64,000 nt of DNA from an uncultured Glaciecola sp. (GTDB taxonomy: Bacteria > Pseudomonadota > Gammaproteobacteria > Enterobacterales > Alteromonadaceae): positions 124,001 through 188,000 of the forward strand of contig CANMCE010000006.1 of NCBI GenBank assembly GCA_947496235.1, read 5' to 3'. Below, piece after piece: positions 18,765 through 28,227 of the stretch (position 1 is the first letter of the stretch; the number at the start of each line of letters is the position of its first letter). The translations under genes were made by a program, and so were the position numbers. The notes beneath the pieces were generated by a model. The model searched no databases and was not told the DNA's origin. It worked only from the letters and a program-made list of their open reading frames with translations.

Positions 18765-19919
18765 ATGATGAAAAATAAATTACTATTTCCATTATCACTT
18801 ATTGCGCTGAGCCTTTCCCCAGTGGCAGAAGCAAATTCAGTTAGAATAAACGGTTTTGCAAACTTTACTGCTGGCATTTCAAGTGAAGAATCAGAGGCAT
18901 TGGGATATTCAGATAAAGCAGATTTTAGTGAGCAAAGCCTGTTTGCAGTGCAATTGTCTGGTCAAATAAATGATAAAATGTCGGCAACAGCACAAATCGT
19001 TTCAAAAGGTAATAATGGCTACAGCGCAGATTTTGAATGGGCCTATATCAAATATGATATAGATTCTGAACAAAGCATTTTAGCTGGCCGTTTTAGATTA
19101 CCTATTTTCCGCTATTCTTCTTCTTTAGATGTAGGTTATAGCTATCATTGGATTTCAGCGCCTAGTACAGTATATGACGTACCCTTTAATAACTTAGATG
19201 GTGTTCGTTACGACTATTCTAGTTTTGTCGGTGATTGGGAACTGATGTTTCAGGCAAGTTTAGGCAACTTCAAAGAAGAAGTTAGTGGTGGAAGCAGTGA
19301 CGGTAGCAACGTTATTACAGCCAGCTTTGAAGCTACTTATGAAAGTTTCAAAATGCGTTTTGTTTATGGACAAGGTGACAATAACTTCCATTTACCACAA
19401 CTTGATGCTTCTCTTGATCAGTTTGCAGCACTTTCGCCGGAACTGGCTGAAGAACTTCGCATGAATGACGATAGAGGCGTGTTTTTAGGCGCTGGATTTG
19501 AATATGACAATTTTGATTGGTTTGTTTCAGGTGAAATTACATCAATTGATATTGAAGATTCTTTTTCACCAGAAGACAAAGCCTGGTATATCACCGCGGG
19601 TATTCGTTCAGGTAAATGGACACCTCATTTTACCTATGAAACTCGTGACGGTAATGCTGATATCAAATTTCTAGAAAGTGTGGCTGCATTCCCTGCAGAA
19701 TATCAGCCAGTAGTTGCGGGCACCCTTACCGCTATTCAAATGCCCTTTATGGAAGAATACTCGGTCACTACGGTAGGCGCGAGGTACGACTTTGATTCGA
19801 ATATCGCGATAAAGGCCGAAATCAGTCGATATGATAACGAGTTAGATGCTGGCGTTGGTATCAGAGGCGCTTCAGAAGATAGCACTATTGTTAGAGCTAG
19901 TGTGAACTACGTGTTCTAA
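18765..19919 (+). CDS. Porin-like outer-membrane beta barrel
   Basis: About 384 residues from ATG 18765; AGAGGTGG lies just upstream, making the GTG at 18759 unlikely. Signal peptide ends near VAEA. Strand pattern and motifs such as INGFANFTAGISSE, FEWAYIKYDI and ILAGRFRLPIFRYS resemble general or phosphate-type porins, and the protein ends VNYVF with terminal phenylalanine. The partner PstS-like gene is immediately upstream. It probably passes small anions; specificity is not readable. Confidence 0.8.
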   Translation: MMKNKLLFPLSLIALSLSPVAEANSVRINGFANFTAGISSEESEALGYSDKADFSEQSLFAVQLSGQINDKMSATAQIVSKGNNGYSADFEWAYIKYDIDSEQSILAGRFRLPIFRYSSSLDVGYSYHWISAPSTVYDVPFNNLDGVRYDYSSFVGDWELMFQASLGNFKEEVSGGSSDGSNVITASFEATYESFKMRFVYGQGDNNFHLPQLDASLDQFAALSPELAEELRMNDDRGVFLGAGFEYDNFDWFVSGEITSIDIEDSFSPEDKAWYITAGIRSGKWTPHFTYETRDGNADIKFLESVAAFPAEYQPVVAGTLTAIQMPFMEEYSVTTVGARYDFDSNIAIKAEISRYDNELDAGVGIRGASEDSTIVRASVNYVF

Positions 19920-19934
19920 CACTTGCTTTATAGT

Positions 19935-19973
19935 TAAAAAACCGTACCGGTCAATTGCCTGTGCGGTTTTTTA
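19935..19973 (+). terminator. Intrinsic terminator of the binding-protein/porin operon
   Basis: AAAAAACCGTACCGG pairs with CCTGTGCGGTTTTTT (one mismatch and a wobble), ending in six T. Confidence 0.85.
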
Positions 19974-20083
19974 TGTTTTTATTGGTGCAACCCGAGCAAT
20001 AACAGTGCAAATTAAATCAAAATATTAACTAAATAATCATTAATTATTACTTAAATATATGAATAATATAGAATAATTAAAGT

Positions 20084-20099
20084 TGGCAATCAATTTGCA
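20084..20099 (+). promoter_or_regulatory. Candidate sigma-54 (RpoN) promoter
   Basis: TGGCAATCAATTTGCA matches the -24/-12 consensus TGGCACG-N4-TTGCA. GG and GC are exactly at the required spacing (12 bases from G to G). The predicted start is near 20110. No protein-coding frame follows; a strong terminator comes about 100 bases later. No enhancer-binding site was identified by eye. Confidence 0.55.
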
Positions 20100-20110
20100 G
20101 TACAAAAGTA

Positions 20111-20246
20111 AGCTAACTCCAGTTAGTTGAATCTTTTGATTCTTTTATACCGATGTTGTGTGTGCTTTGGTGATCGCGGATATGGATTTCTGCTAGCTAA
20201 AGTTTCCTGCACGGGTTGATGTGTCCTCAATCCGTGCAGTTTTTCT
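20111..20246 (+). ncRNA. Candidate small RNA of about 135 nt
   Basis: The interval runs from the predicted sigma-54 start to the T run of a strong terminator (CTGCACGG, then an inner TGA/TCA pair, then CCGTGCAG and TTTTT at 20207-20244). The 5' part has a short hairpin CTAACT-CC-AGTTAG. The only open frames are a few codons long. The terminator cannot belong to the porin gene, which already has its own at 19935-19973, and it lacks a T run on the reverse strand, so it does not serve the convergent gene. I do not recognise the sequence as Qrr, GlmY/Z or another known sigma-54-dependent RNA. Targets are unknown. Confidence 0.45.
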
Positions 20247-20268
20247 TTATCATTGGCATACCGCCAAA

Positions 20269-20646
20269 TTAATCAAATTTTAGTTCAAATAAATGTTTAC
20301 TTTTGGACATATCAGCGTCAATTGACAAAATTATCGCAGGGCGAGCGAGTTTAATTGTGTTTTCTTCGATAATGAAATAATCGCTAGGATCAACATAATG
20401 ATTGTCAATTGTGACACAAGCAAATTTGTTAATACCGATATAATTTACCCAACCAATAATAGTGCCTGATGATAGCAACCTATTTTTATTTTCAAGAAGC
20501 TTTTGATCAATGGTTACACTAATCCCAAAAATAGGTTTATCCCCAATGGTGACATCGGTTTCATTGTCAACCAATAGAGATAATAAAGTGTTTTGTTTCA
20601 TTGGATACGAAATCACATTATCATCTGACACTTTGACTGTAGCCAC
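20269..20646 (-). CDS. Hypothetical protein, beta-rich, orphan
   Basis: 125 residues, GTG start (a downstream in-frame ATG at codon 16 is possible). There is no signal peptide or membrane helix. The pattern of alternating hydrophobic residues (TIIGWVNYIGINKFACVTID, ARPAIILSID) suggests a small beta barrel or sandwich in the cytoplasm. No family recognised. It is convergent with the candidate small RNA and divergent from the metalloprotease gene. The gene is of ordinary AT-rich composition, so transfer is not evident. Confidence 0.55.
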   Translation of the reverse strand: MATVKVSDDNVISYPMKQNTLLSLLVDNETDVTIGDKPIFGISVTIDQKLLENKNRLLSSGTIIGWVNYIGINKFACVTIDNHYVDPSDYFIIEENTIKLARPAIILSIDADMSKSKHLFELKFD

Positions 20647-20750
20647 GTTTAATCCCGAAAAATTAGATGTACATAAGCGAGATTAATCTTAAGATATTAT
20701 TAAAAAACTGTACTGATACAGATCAAGTAAACGCGAGAAGGAGATGACTT

Positions 20751-23114
20751 TTGGTTTTTAACAAACACTTGTTGGTAATACTCAGTATATTCATAGTGTT
20801 ATTCACTAGCCCTAAATCTATAGCTGAATTGCAGAAAGGGTTTATCGATTTTCGATATGAAAAGCAAAGCGATAAGATTTTTATCCAACTAAAAGAATCT
20901 ATGTTGGACCAGCCTTTTATTTTTCAAAGCAGTTTACCTCGTGGTGTAGGCTCTAACGATATTGGTTTAGACCGAGGACAATTGGGTGACACTAGATTGG
21001 CGGTATTTGAGCGCTACGGCAACAAAATCATGCTCAAACAATTAAATACCCAATATCAATCATCTTCAAATAATCAGGCTGAAATTCAAAGTATTGATGA
21101 GGCATTTGCGGATTCTATTATTGCTGGGTTTGTAATTGAATCAGAAGCCGACGGCTACATCATTTTTGATTATACTGCTTTTTTGTTTAGTGATATTCAT
21201 GGTGTTCAGCAACGTTTAAAAGCGACGGGGCAGGGAAACTTCAGTGTAGATACAGCTCGCAGTGCAGTGTATTTACCTAAATCAAAAGCCTTCCCGCTGA
21301 ACACTGAACTAGAAGCTGTGGTGACATTCAGAGGTCAGCCAGAAGGTGAATACATCAGACAAGTGACGCCGGATGCACAAAGCGTTACCGTTCACAAACA
21401 TCATTCATTTATTCAGCTTCCGGATGATAACTACAAGCCGCGAGAATTTCATCCCTACTCAGGTTACTTCAAACATAGCTTTTTTGACTACTCGGTTGCC
21501 ATAGATGAAGAACTTGAGCAAAAGATGATTCGTCGTCATCGATTAGAAAAAAAATATCCAGATCAAGCATTAAGCGAGGCCAAAGAGCCGATAGTGTACT
21601 ACTTAGATCCTGGTATCCCAGAACCTGTTTATTCAGCGCTTGAAGAGGGTGCATCTTGGTGGAATCAAGCATTTGAAGCGGCCGGATTTAAAAATGCGTT
21701 TCAAGTTAAAAAATTACCAGAAGGTGCTGATCCCATGGATGTTAGATATAACATCATACAATGGGTACACAGAGCCACCCGAGGATGGTCATATGGTTAT
21801 TCTGTGTTTGATCCAAGAACCGGTGAAATTTTAAAAGGTCATGTAACACTTGGTTCTTTGAGAGTTCGACAAGATTTATTAATCGCCTTGGGATTAACTA
21901 GTCCATTTAAAGATGGTAAGACACAGATTACGCCACAAATGCAATTAGCCCTTAACCGTATAAAACAGCTATCAGCACATGAAGTAGGGCACACATTGGG
22001 CTTGGCGCATAACTTTGCCGCTAGCGAAAACAATAGGGCATCAGTAATGGATTATCCGCATCCAATGATTACCTTGGAAAACGGAGAAATTGTACTGGCA
22101 AATGCCTATGACGATGGCATTGGAGAATGGGATAAATATACCATTGCTTATGGCTATCAAGACTTTGCGGAGCAAAATGAGCACCAGATGTTAACGGATA
22201 TGGTAGCGGATGCACAAAAGACTTATAGGTACAAATCAGATCCAGATGCCAGAATGGCGCACCGTCCTTCAGCGCAAGGGCATTTATGGGATAATGGAAA
22301 AGATCCTATAATTGAGTTTGAAAGAATGCTTGAAGTTCGAGCCTTTGCTTTGGATAAATTTGGGATCGATAGTCTTCCCATGGATGCCCCATGGTCAGAT
22401 TTACAGGAAAGGTTAGTGCCTTTGTATTATTCTCATCGATATCAACTAGATGCTGTGGTAAAACAAATTGGTGGCTTAGACTATGAGTACTCTGTAAAAA
22501 CGGCTACACCTGAACTGCCTGTTGTGAGCTTTGTGGCCCCCAATGTTCAAAAACAAGCTATTACACAAATGTTAAGGTCAGCAAGTGCAGAGTTTCTTGA
22601 GTTACCCGAGCAAATTGCAGCATTAATTCCACCAAAAGCCTATGGAAGTGATAGAACCAGAGAAAGTGCGGCTACTCGCATGGGGATAGCATTTGATCCA
22701 TATGCATTAGCGGAATCAGCCAGTGCGTATAGCTTAAAGAATTTGCTTACTGCGGAGCGATTGAACAGACTGTCTTATCAACATCAAGTAAACAAAAAAA
22801 TACCCGCAGTGGCTGACTTATTGGAACAATTGTTTGACGACTTGATTTCTGATGCAACTGAAGATGGTCTAGCTGGACGCGTAGGTTTGATTGCATTACA
22901 GCAAGTTTTCACAACGCTTAAAGATGACACCCTAGCTCCAGAAGTTAAATTAGATATTGAAGCTGCTTTGATGGAATACGCGCAAAAACTGGATAAAGAT
23001 AGTCGAAATAAGAAGGCAAAGGTGCTTAACTTTCACATCAATAATTACTGGCGGACAGGTGAAATTCCTAAGCTTGTAACACCTAAAACAATGCCACCAG
23101 GCTCGCCTATTTAG
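20751..23114 (+). CDS. Exported zinc metalloprotease with DUF5117-type architecture
   Basis: 787 residues. A TTG start is supported by the strong AGAAGGAGA 6-14 bases upstream; the ATG at 20744 runs into a stop. Signal peptide about 1-25. The zinc site HEVGHTLGLAHNF near residue 410 has the extended HExGHxxGxxH form of metzincins, followed by a methionine turn candidate (SVMDYPHP). The N-terminal domain, with FQSSLPRGVGSNDIGLDRGQ, matches the DUF5117/DUF5118 proteins of marine and gut bacteria. The protein should act in the periplasm or outside on unknown proteins or peptides. Single gene, with a terminator that runs into the convergent hemN end. Confidence 0.85.
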   Translation: MVFNKHLLVILSIFIVLFTSPKSIAELQKGFIDFRYEKQSDKIFIQLKESMLDQPFIFQSSLPRGVGSNDIGLDRGQLGDTRLAVFERYGNKIMLKQLNTQYQSSSNNQAEIQSIDEAFADSIIAGFVIESEADGYIIFDYTAFLFSDIHGVQQRLKATGQGNFSVDTARSAVYLPKSKAFPLNTELEAVVTFRGQPEGEYIRQVTPDAQSVTVHKHHSFIQLPDDNYKPREFHPYSGYFKHSFFDYSVAIDEELEQKMIRRHRLEKKYPDQALSEAKEPIVYYLDPGIPEPVYSALEEGASWWNQAFEAAGFKNAFQVKKLPEGADPMDVRYNIIQWVHRATRGWSYGYSVFDPRTGEILKGHVTLGSLRVRQDLLIALGLTSPFKDGKTQITPQMQLALNRIKQLSAHEVGHTLGLAHNFAASENNRASVMDYPHPMITLENGEIVLANAYDDGIGEWDKYTIAYGYQDFAEQNEHQMLTDMVADAQKTYRYKSDPDARMAHRPSAQGHLWDNGKDPIIEFERMLEVRAFALDKFGIDSLPMDAPWSDLQERLVPLYYSHRYQLDAVVKQIGGLDYEYSVKTATPELPVVSFVAPNVQKQAITQMLRSASAEFLELPEQIAALIPPKAYGSDRTRESAATRMGIAFDPYALAESASAYSLKNLLTAERLNRLSYQHQVNKKIPAVADLLEQLFDDLISDATEDGLAGRVGLIALQQVFTTLKDDTLAPEVKLDIEAALMEYAQKLDKDSRNKKAKVLNFHINNYWRTGEIPKLVTPKTMPPGSPI

Positions 23115-23127
23115 ATAAGAAACTTAT

Positions 23128-23157
23128 AAAGCGAACAATTCAATTGTTCGCTTTTTT
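23128..23157 (+). terminator. Intrinsic terminator of the metalloprotease gene
   Basis: AAGCGAACAA / TTGTTCGCTT stem with short loop, followed by TTTTTT; the last bases overlap the end of hemN on the other strand. Confidence 0.88.
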
Positions 23158-24556
23158 ATATCACCCTGCTATAGCGCATTTGATGCATAGGCTGGGACAA
23201 ATACTGGTCGAAACTCATACAAATGTTCCTCACAATCAATCGTCCGCGTTGATGAATTAGAATTTTATCTTGATTAAGACTGATAAGGCCATCGTCAATA
23301 AAGGTATCTAATGACGCTAGGCTTTGCTCAAAATATTCAGTGAAATTTATTTGGTGTTTTAATTCAAAGTGTCTAATGTCTAATTCAAAATTACACATTA
23401 ATTGGTGTATTAAATCTCGTCGAATTTCATCATCTCGTGAAAGTTGAATGCCTTTAACTAAAGGACGTTTTCCTTGATCTAACAGCTGATAATAGTCTTT
23501 TAAATCTTTTGCATTTTGCAGATAGATATTTTCAATACTGCTAATTGAAGACGCGCCTAAACCGATGCAACTATTTGCAACACCTGTTGTATATCCTTGG
23601 AAGTTTCGATACAAGGATTTTTCACGTTGAGCGATACTTAGCTTATCTTCAGGGCGAGCGAAATGATCCATTCCAACAAAGTCATAACCAATATTGGTCA
23701 TAAATTGAATTGCCTGACGAAACAGCGAAAATTTTGCGTCGGCATTTGGTAACCAGTCATCTTTTATTTTGCGCTGAGCAGCAAACATCTTGGGTAGATG
23801 AGCGTAGGAAAATAACGAAACCCTATCAGGATTCATTTTCTCTACTTCGGCTAAAGTTTTAGCAAAGGTCGTTTGAGTTTGATGGGGTAAACCGTAGATT
23901 AAGTCAAGGTTAATTGATTGGTAACCCAAGTGCCTTGCTGACTTAATTAATGAAGCTATGTGTTGTGTACTTTGCACGCGATTAATCGCTTTTTGCACTT
24001 CAACGTCAGTGTCTTGAACGCCGATACTTAAGCGACGAAATCCTAGCTTATAAGCTGAAGTAAGATATTCTTCATCGACCGTGCGAGGGTCAATTTCAAT
24101 GCTTAATTGAGCGTCAGTGTCAAAGTGAAACTTAGTTTTTAGCATGTCAATTAGACGCGCTAATTGCGTTTGGGTGAGGAAATTTGGCGTTCCTCCTCCT
24201 AAATGTAATTCTGTTACTATCCCAGCACTGTATAGTGGTGCAACCAAATCAACTTCTTTTTCAAGATAAGTTAAGTATTTGTCAGCTTTATCTTGATGAC
24301 GAGTGACTATTTTATTACACCCGCAGTAATAACAAAGCTGATGGCAAAAAGGAATATGTACATACAACGACATATTTTGATGATTTTTGCTGTCAATCAA
24401 ACGTTTATTTGCAGTTTTTATTTGCTCATCCTTGATATCTTCATGAAAAGCAATTGCCGTTGGATAAGAGGTGTATCTAGGTCCGGCAGTATTGTATTTG
24501 GTCAACACTTTTCGGTCGAAAAACTCATCTAATGCTAGGGTGTTTGTATATTGCAT
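23156..24556 (-). CDS. hemN: Oxygen-independent coproporphyrinogen III oxidase
   Basis: 466 residues. A radical SAM enzyme that converts coproporphyrinogen III to protoporphyrinogen IX in haem synthesis without oxygen. The iron-sulphur motif is HIPFCHQLCYYCGC, with Cys71, Cys75 and Cys78 plus Cys80, the HemN arrangement. GGGTPNFL and the N-terminal YNTAGPRYTSYPTA also match HemN rather than the HemW type. Length is close to E. coli HemN (457). It is divergent from the phosphatase gene. The promoter region has a weak FNR-like site at 24626-24639, consistent with induction at low oxygen. Confidence 0.93.
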   Translation of the reverse strand: MQYTNTLALDEFFDRKVLTKYNTAGPRYTSYPTAIAFHEDIKDEQIKTANKRLIDSKNHQNMSLYVHIPFCHQLCYYCGCNKIVTRHQDKADKYLTYLEKEVDLVAPLYSAGIVTELHLGGGTPNFLTQTQLARLIDMLKTKFHFDTDAQLSIEIDPRTVDEEYLTSAYKLGFRRLSIGVQDTDVEVQKAINRVQSTQHIASLIKSARHLGYQSINLDLIYGLPHQTQTTFAKTLAEVEKMNPDRVSLFSYAHLPKMFAAQRKIKDDWLPNADAKFSLFRQAIQFMTNIGYDFVGMDHFARPEDKLSIAQREKSLYRNFQGYTTGVANSCIGLGASSISSIENIYLQNAKDLKDYYQLLDQGKRPLVKGIQLSRDDEIRRDLIHQLMCNFELDIRHFELKHQINFTEYFEQSLASLDTFIDDGLISLNQDKILIHQRGRLIVRNICMSFDQYLSQPMHQMRYSRVI

Positions 24557-24747
24557 AGTAAGTGGAAACTCTAGTAACTCGCAAAAATTCTGAGGCTATT
24601 ATGCAAACAATTTAGAGGGGAAATATTGATCTCGGTTAACTGATTGGCATTTTGTAGATTAATGAAAGTTCATCACCACAATAAATTACTAAAATACTTC
24701 ATTTGCTCATAACATCTTATTAACAATATAAAGATGAAAAGAGATAG

Positions 24748-25410
24748 ATGGCAGAATTATTTTTAGTCAGACATGCGCAAGCCTCATACGGGTCTGGAAA
24801 TTATGATCAACTGAGTCCTTTAGGTCACGAGCAGTCACAACTATTGGGTCAATATTTTAAAGAGCGTGAAATCACCTTTGATAAATTGATTTGCGGCGAT
24901 ATGCAACGCCACAAGGAAACGTTAACAGGCATCACAGGGGCATTTAAAAATGTTGAAATTAATCACCAATGGAACGAATTTGCTTTCGAAGACGTGATAA
25001 ATGCTTTTTTAAAGCAGCATCCTGAACTAACCCCAGCAAAAGATTCTAGCCGTAAACAATGGTACCGAGTGCTCAAAGCAGCAATGGTAGCTTGGTCGGA
25101 AAACCGTATAAACGAAAACTTGCCCGAAACATGGGAAGATTTTCAAAGCAGAGTTAAACAAGCGAGTAAAAAAATAGCTGTTGGGACGGAGAAAAAAGTG
25201 TTGGTTGTGAGCTCAGGGGGCGCAATCGCGGTGTTTCTCCAACAACTTTTCGATTTAACGCCGTCACAAGCGGTGAATTTTAATTTGCAGATCAAAAATA
25301 GCAGCTTACATCATTTTTATTTCAATAAAGAAGGATTTCAAATGAGCAGTTTTAATAGTATCCCTCATTTAGAACCCTTGTCTCTAATGGAAAAAATAAC
25401 TTATAGCTAA
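24748..25410 (+). CDS. Histidine phosphatase (phosphoglycerate-mutase-like)
   Basis: 220 residues. The N-terminus [12 protein letters not shown] carries the RHx phosphohistidine motif of the family (RHA in place of the usual RHG), and the later acidic and second-histidine regions are present ([13 protein letters not shown]). It is not a glycolytic mutase by length or motifs. It begins an operon with the acyl-CoA dehydrogenase (20-base gap) and the quinone oxidoreductase, so a role tied to acyl-CoA or organic-acid catabolism is inferred. The substrate is unknown. Confidence 0.82.
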   Translation: MAELFLVRHAQASYGSGNYDQLSPLGHEQSQLLGQYFKEREITFDKLICGDMQRHKETLTGITGAFKNVEINHQWNEFAFEDVINAFLKQHPELTPAKDSSRKQWYRVLKAAMVAWSENRINENLPETWEDFQSRVKQASKKIAVGTEKKVLVVSSGGAIAVFLQQLFDLTPSQAVNFNLQIKNSSLHHFYFNKEGFQMSSFNSIPHLEPLSLMEKITYS

Positions 25411-25430
25411 GTCAGAACCGGAGTCTTTCT

Positions 25431-26660
25431 ATGGATTTTAATCATAGCCAACGAACCTTAGATATGTTGGATAAATTACAGAGTTTTATGCAGCAATATA
25501 TATATCCAAATGAGGATAAATATCACAAGCTTCTTAAATCGTCAGACAATATGTGGCAAACCCCAGAGTTGATGCATCAACTTAAACAAAAAGCGCAAGA
25601 GCAGGGCTTATGGAACCTGTTTTTACCTGAAGAATATGGACCTTATGGCGCTGGATTAACTAATTTAGAATATGCCAGTTTGTGTGAACAAATGGGACGG
25701 GTATTGTGGTCTGCGGAAGTGTTTAATTGTAGCGCTCCTGATACTGGAAATATGGAAGTGTTGGCAAAATATGGCAGTGATGATCAAAAGAAACAGTGGT
25801 TAGAGCCTCTATTAGCTGGGAAAATTCGTTCTGCCTTTGCCATGACCGAACCAGAAGTCGCATCCTCTGATGCTACCAATATTGAAACCTCAATTACACG
25901 AGACGGCGACCACTATATAATTAATGGGCGAAAATGGTATACCAGTGGCGCCATGAACGAAAATTGTAAAATCCTTATCGTAATGGGAAAAACAGATGTT
26001 GCCGCGCCAAGACATCAACAACAGTCTCAGATACTTGTTCCCATTGACACAGACGGAGTAACTGTAGTTCGGCCAATGGGGGCAATGGGATATTTAGACG
26101 AACCAATTGGACATGCTGAAGTACTGTTTGAAAATGTGCGTGTCCCAGCTGAAAATCTTATACTTGGGGAAGGTAAAGGATTCGAAATTGCGCAAGGTCG
26201 ATTAGGTCCGGGTAGAATTCATCATTGTATGCGATTGATTGGATGTGCCCAAAGAGCGCTAGACATGGCTTGTGAACGAGTAGAAAGCAGAATTGCCTTT
26301 GGTCAACCTCTTGCCAAACAGCAGTCTGTTAGAGAGAGTATTGCTACTATGTATTGTCGTATAGAACAGGCGCGTTTGTTAACATTGAAAGCGGCAGACC
26401 AAATGGATAAATATGGCAATAAAATTGCGAAAAACTTAATAGCAGCAATTAAAATAGTAGCGCCAAGAATGGCATGTGAAGTTATTGATGAGTCTATTCA
26501 AATGCACGGTGCATTAGGCACATCGCAAGATACAGAGCTTTCCGCGATGTATGCATATGCAAGAACTATCAGACTTGCAGATGGACCAGATCAAGTGCAC
26601 ATGATGCAATTGGGGCGTACTTTAATCCAAGAAGCAAGCGTAAAAAATAAAGGTGAATAA
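25431..26660 (+). CDS. Acyl-CoA dehydrogenase (ACAD10/11-like length)
   Basis: 409 residues, an FAD enzyme that makes the trans-2 double bond of acyl-Co[21 protein letters not shown] is the FAD/substrate segment and [19 protein letters not shown] is typical of the C-terminal helical domain. [16 protein letters not shown] is a class signature. The gene is followed without gap by the quinone oxidoreductase (ATGs one base apart from the stop), so they are co-transcribed. It is distinct from the 600-residue enzyme at 31.5 kb. Chain length cannot be read. Confidence 0.9.
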   Translation: MDFNHSQRTLDMLDKLQSFMQQYIYPNEDKYHKLLKSSDNMWQTPELMHQLKQKAQEQGLWNLFLPEEYGPYGAGLTNLEYASLCEQMGRVLWSAEVFNCSAPDTGNMEVLAKYGSDDQKKQWLEPLLAGKIRSAFAMTEPEVASSDATNIETSITRDGDHYIINGRKWYTSGAMNENCKILIVMGKTDVAAPRHQQQSQILVPIDTDGVTVVRPMGAMGYLDEPIGHAEVLFENVRVPAENLILGEGKGFEIAQGRLGPGRIHHCMRLIGCAQRALDMACERVESRIAFGQPLAKQQSVRESIATMYCRIEQARLLTLKAADQMDKYGNKIAKNLIAAIKIVAPRMACEVIDESIQMHGALGTSQDTELSAMYAYARTIRLADGPDQVHMMQLGRTLIQEASVKNKGE

Positions 26661-27635
26661 ATGAAAGCGATTGTATGTCATGAATTTTCTGCGATAGAAA
26701 ATTTAGCTTATGAAGATTTTCCTAATCCTGTAGCTAATGCAAATCAAGTAGTCGTAAAGGTTGCTTCCGCGGGTGTTAACTTTCCAGACGGACTACTTGT
26801 TCAAGGACTCTATCAAATAAAACCTGATTTTCCTTTTGTGCCGGGCAGTGAAATTGCCGGTGAAGTTTTATCTGTTGGCGAAAACGTTAAACATGTAAAA
26901 GTCGGTCAAAAAGTTATTGGGATTTGTCGTCTTGGCGGTTATGCGGAAGAAGTCGTCATTCCAGCTAATCAAGTGATGCCTTTGCCAGAAGGCATTCCCC
27001 TAGAGGAAGCTTCAGCGTTAGCCACTGCCCATGCCACAGCTCATCATGCGCTTAAACAAAGAGCTCAGATTAAGCCAGGGGAAACCCTTTTAGTGACTGG
27101 CGCAGCGGGCGGTACTGGCTTAGCAGCTATTCAAATTGGTAAAGCTATGGGGGCAAAAGTAATTGCGTGTTGTTCTACCGATGAAAAGTGTGAAGTTGCC
27201 CGTCAACAAGGTGCTGATGAGACAATAAATTACTCTGAATGTGATTTAAAAGACACCGTTAAAGCAATGACGAACGGTAAAGGTGTTGACGTCGTATATG
27301 AGTGTGTCGGAGGCGATACTTTCCATGCTTGTAGCAGAATTATGGCTTGGGCCGGTCGATTGCTCGTCATAGGCTTTGCAGGCGGCGAAATCCCTAAGTT
27401 CCCGGTTAATTTGGCGTTGGTAAAAGGCTATTCTGTGGTGGGCGTTTTTTGGGGCTCATTTGTTCAACATCAACCTCAAGATTTTGTTGAAAACATGCAC
27501 GAACTGGTCAAATGGTACCTAGAAGGTAAAGTCAAGGTGCACATCGATAAGGCGTTTAAATTATCCGAAGCCGTAGATGCTCTGCAGTACGTGGCTGGAC
27601 GGCAAGTGAAAGGAAAAGTCGTATTAATTCCATAA
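26661..27635 (+). CDS. Zinc-free NADPH:quinone oxidoreductase family enzyme
   Basis: 324 residues of the medium-chain dehydrogenase superfamily without the zinc-binding cysteines. It has the GroES-like N-terminal fold (VKVASAGVNFPDGLLVQG, VPGSEIAGEVLSVG) and a Rossmann loop LVTGAAGGTGLAAIQIGKAM. Members reduce quinones, enoyl or other alkenal substrates with NADPH. The neighbouring acyl-CoA dehydrogenase suggests that an enoyl thioester or a related product could be the substrate; that is inference. Confidence 0.88.
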   Translation: MKAIVCHEFSAIENLAYEDFPNPVANANQVVVKVASAGVNFPDGLLVQGLYQIKPDFPFVPGSEIAGEVLSVGENVKHVKVGQKVIGICRLGGYAEEVVIPANQVMPLPEGIPLEEASALATAHATAHHALKQRAQIKPGETLLVTGAAGGTGLAAIQIGKAMGAKVIACCSTDEKCEVARQQGADETINYSECDLKDTVKAMTNGKGVDVVYECVGGDTFHACSRIMAWAGRLLVIGFAGGEIPKFPVNLALVKGYSVVGVFWGSFVQHQPQDFVENMHELVKWYLEGKVKVHIDKAFKLSEAVDALQYVAGRQVKGKVVLIP

Positions 27636-27660
27636 AAAAGTGACCCCGGGGAGGGGTCAC
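27634..27660 (-). terminator. Intrinsic terminator on the reverse strand
   Basis: Perfect 8-bp stem GTGACCCC / GGGGTCAC with a five-base loop. The T run follows only on the reverse strand (six A precede it on the forward strand), so it ends transcription of the DUF3718 gene and leaves the operon to its left without a clear terminator of its own. Confidence 0.8.
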
Positions 27661-27726
27661 CAAAATGGCAAAGTTGCCTCTGCCTACCATGTTGAATCGT
27701 TAATCAACAGGGTTGATAAATCATTA

Positions 27727-28119
27727 TTAAAGGCGTTCTTGAAGTACCTTAACAAGAGGTGCATCTTGAAGGCCTTTTTCATTAATCCAAGCGGTTAATG
27801 CTGAACCGTCGTGTTCAGGTTCCGCCAAAAGCTTTTTTGGCATCTTTTTAACCAACAATGTGCCCGCTTCAACTGAATTATTTAAGATCGCCAGTTTGAT
27901 AAGTGAATTTCCACTACAAGTGATTCCGCTGTAATAATCTTTTAAGCGAATATTGTAATTGGATTGGACGTTTTTCATTTTCTTACGTAGCTCACCTTTA
28001 TCATCTGTAGCAACGATTTCACAGATATTTGCCAGTGCGTCTTCTAAGTTAGCATTTGCTGGCGCTGATGCGATGCACGCCGCTCCAAAGATTGATGTCG
28101 CAATTATTTTTTTCAACAT
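27727..28119 (-). CDS. DUF3718-family small secreted protein
   Basis: 130 residues with a signal peptide (ending ANA, about residue 23). The pattern LANICEIVATDDKGELRKKMK, one further cysteine (SGITCSGNSLIKLAI) and a helical tail fit DUF3718, a family of small periplasmic proteins common in Alteromonas and Shewanella. The two cysteines probably form a disulphide. Function is unknown. The ATG is preceded by GAGG. Monocistronic, with the terminator at 27634-27660. Confidence 0.7.
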   Translation of the reverse strand: MLKKIIATSIFGAACIASAPANANLEDALANICEIVATDDKGELRKKMKNVQSNYNIRLKDYYSGITCSGNSLIKLAILNNSVEAGTLLVKKMPKKLLAEPEHDGSALTAWINEKGLQDAPLVKVLQERL

Positions 28120-28227
28120 GATAATTAGCCTCTCAGTTAGTAATATCGAGGCTCATGTTAGAGGTTAAAAAGATCTTGTGAAGATAGAATAACGATACTT
28201 AGGTATGTAGGTTAGTACCTTTTAATG

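Noticed and set aside
20111-20246. Small peptide gene at 20.1 kb
   Set aside because: Open frames in the interval are only a few codons, and no ribosome binding site fits any of them.
27634-27660. Forward terminator of the quinone oxidoreductase operon
   Set aside because: The hairpin has no T run on the forward strand; its T run is only on the reverse strand.
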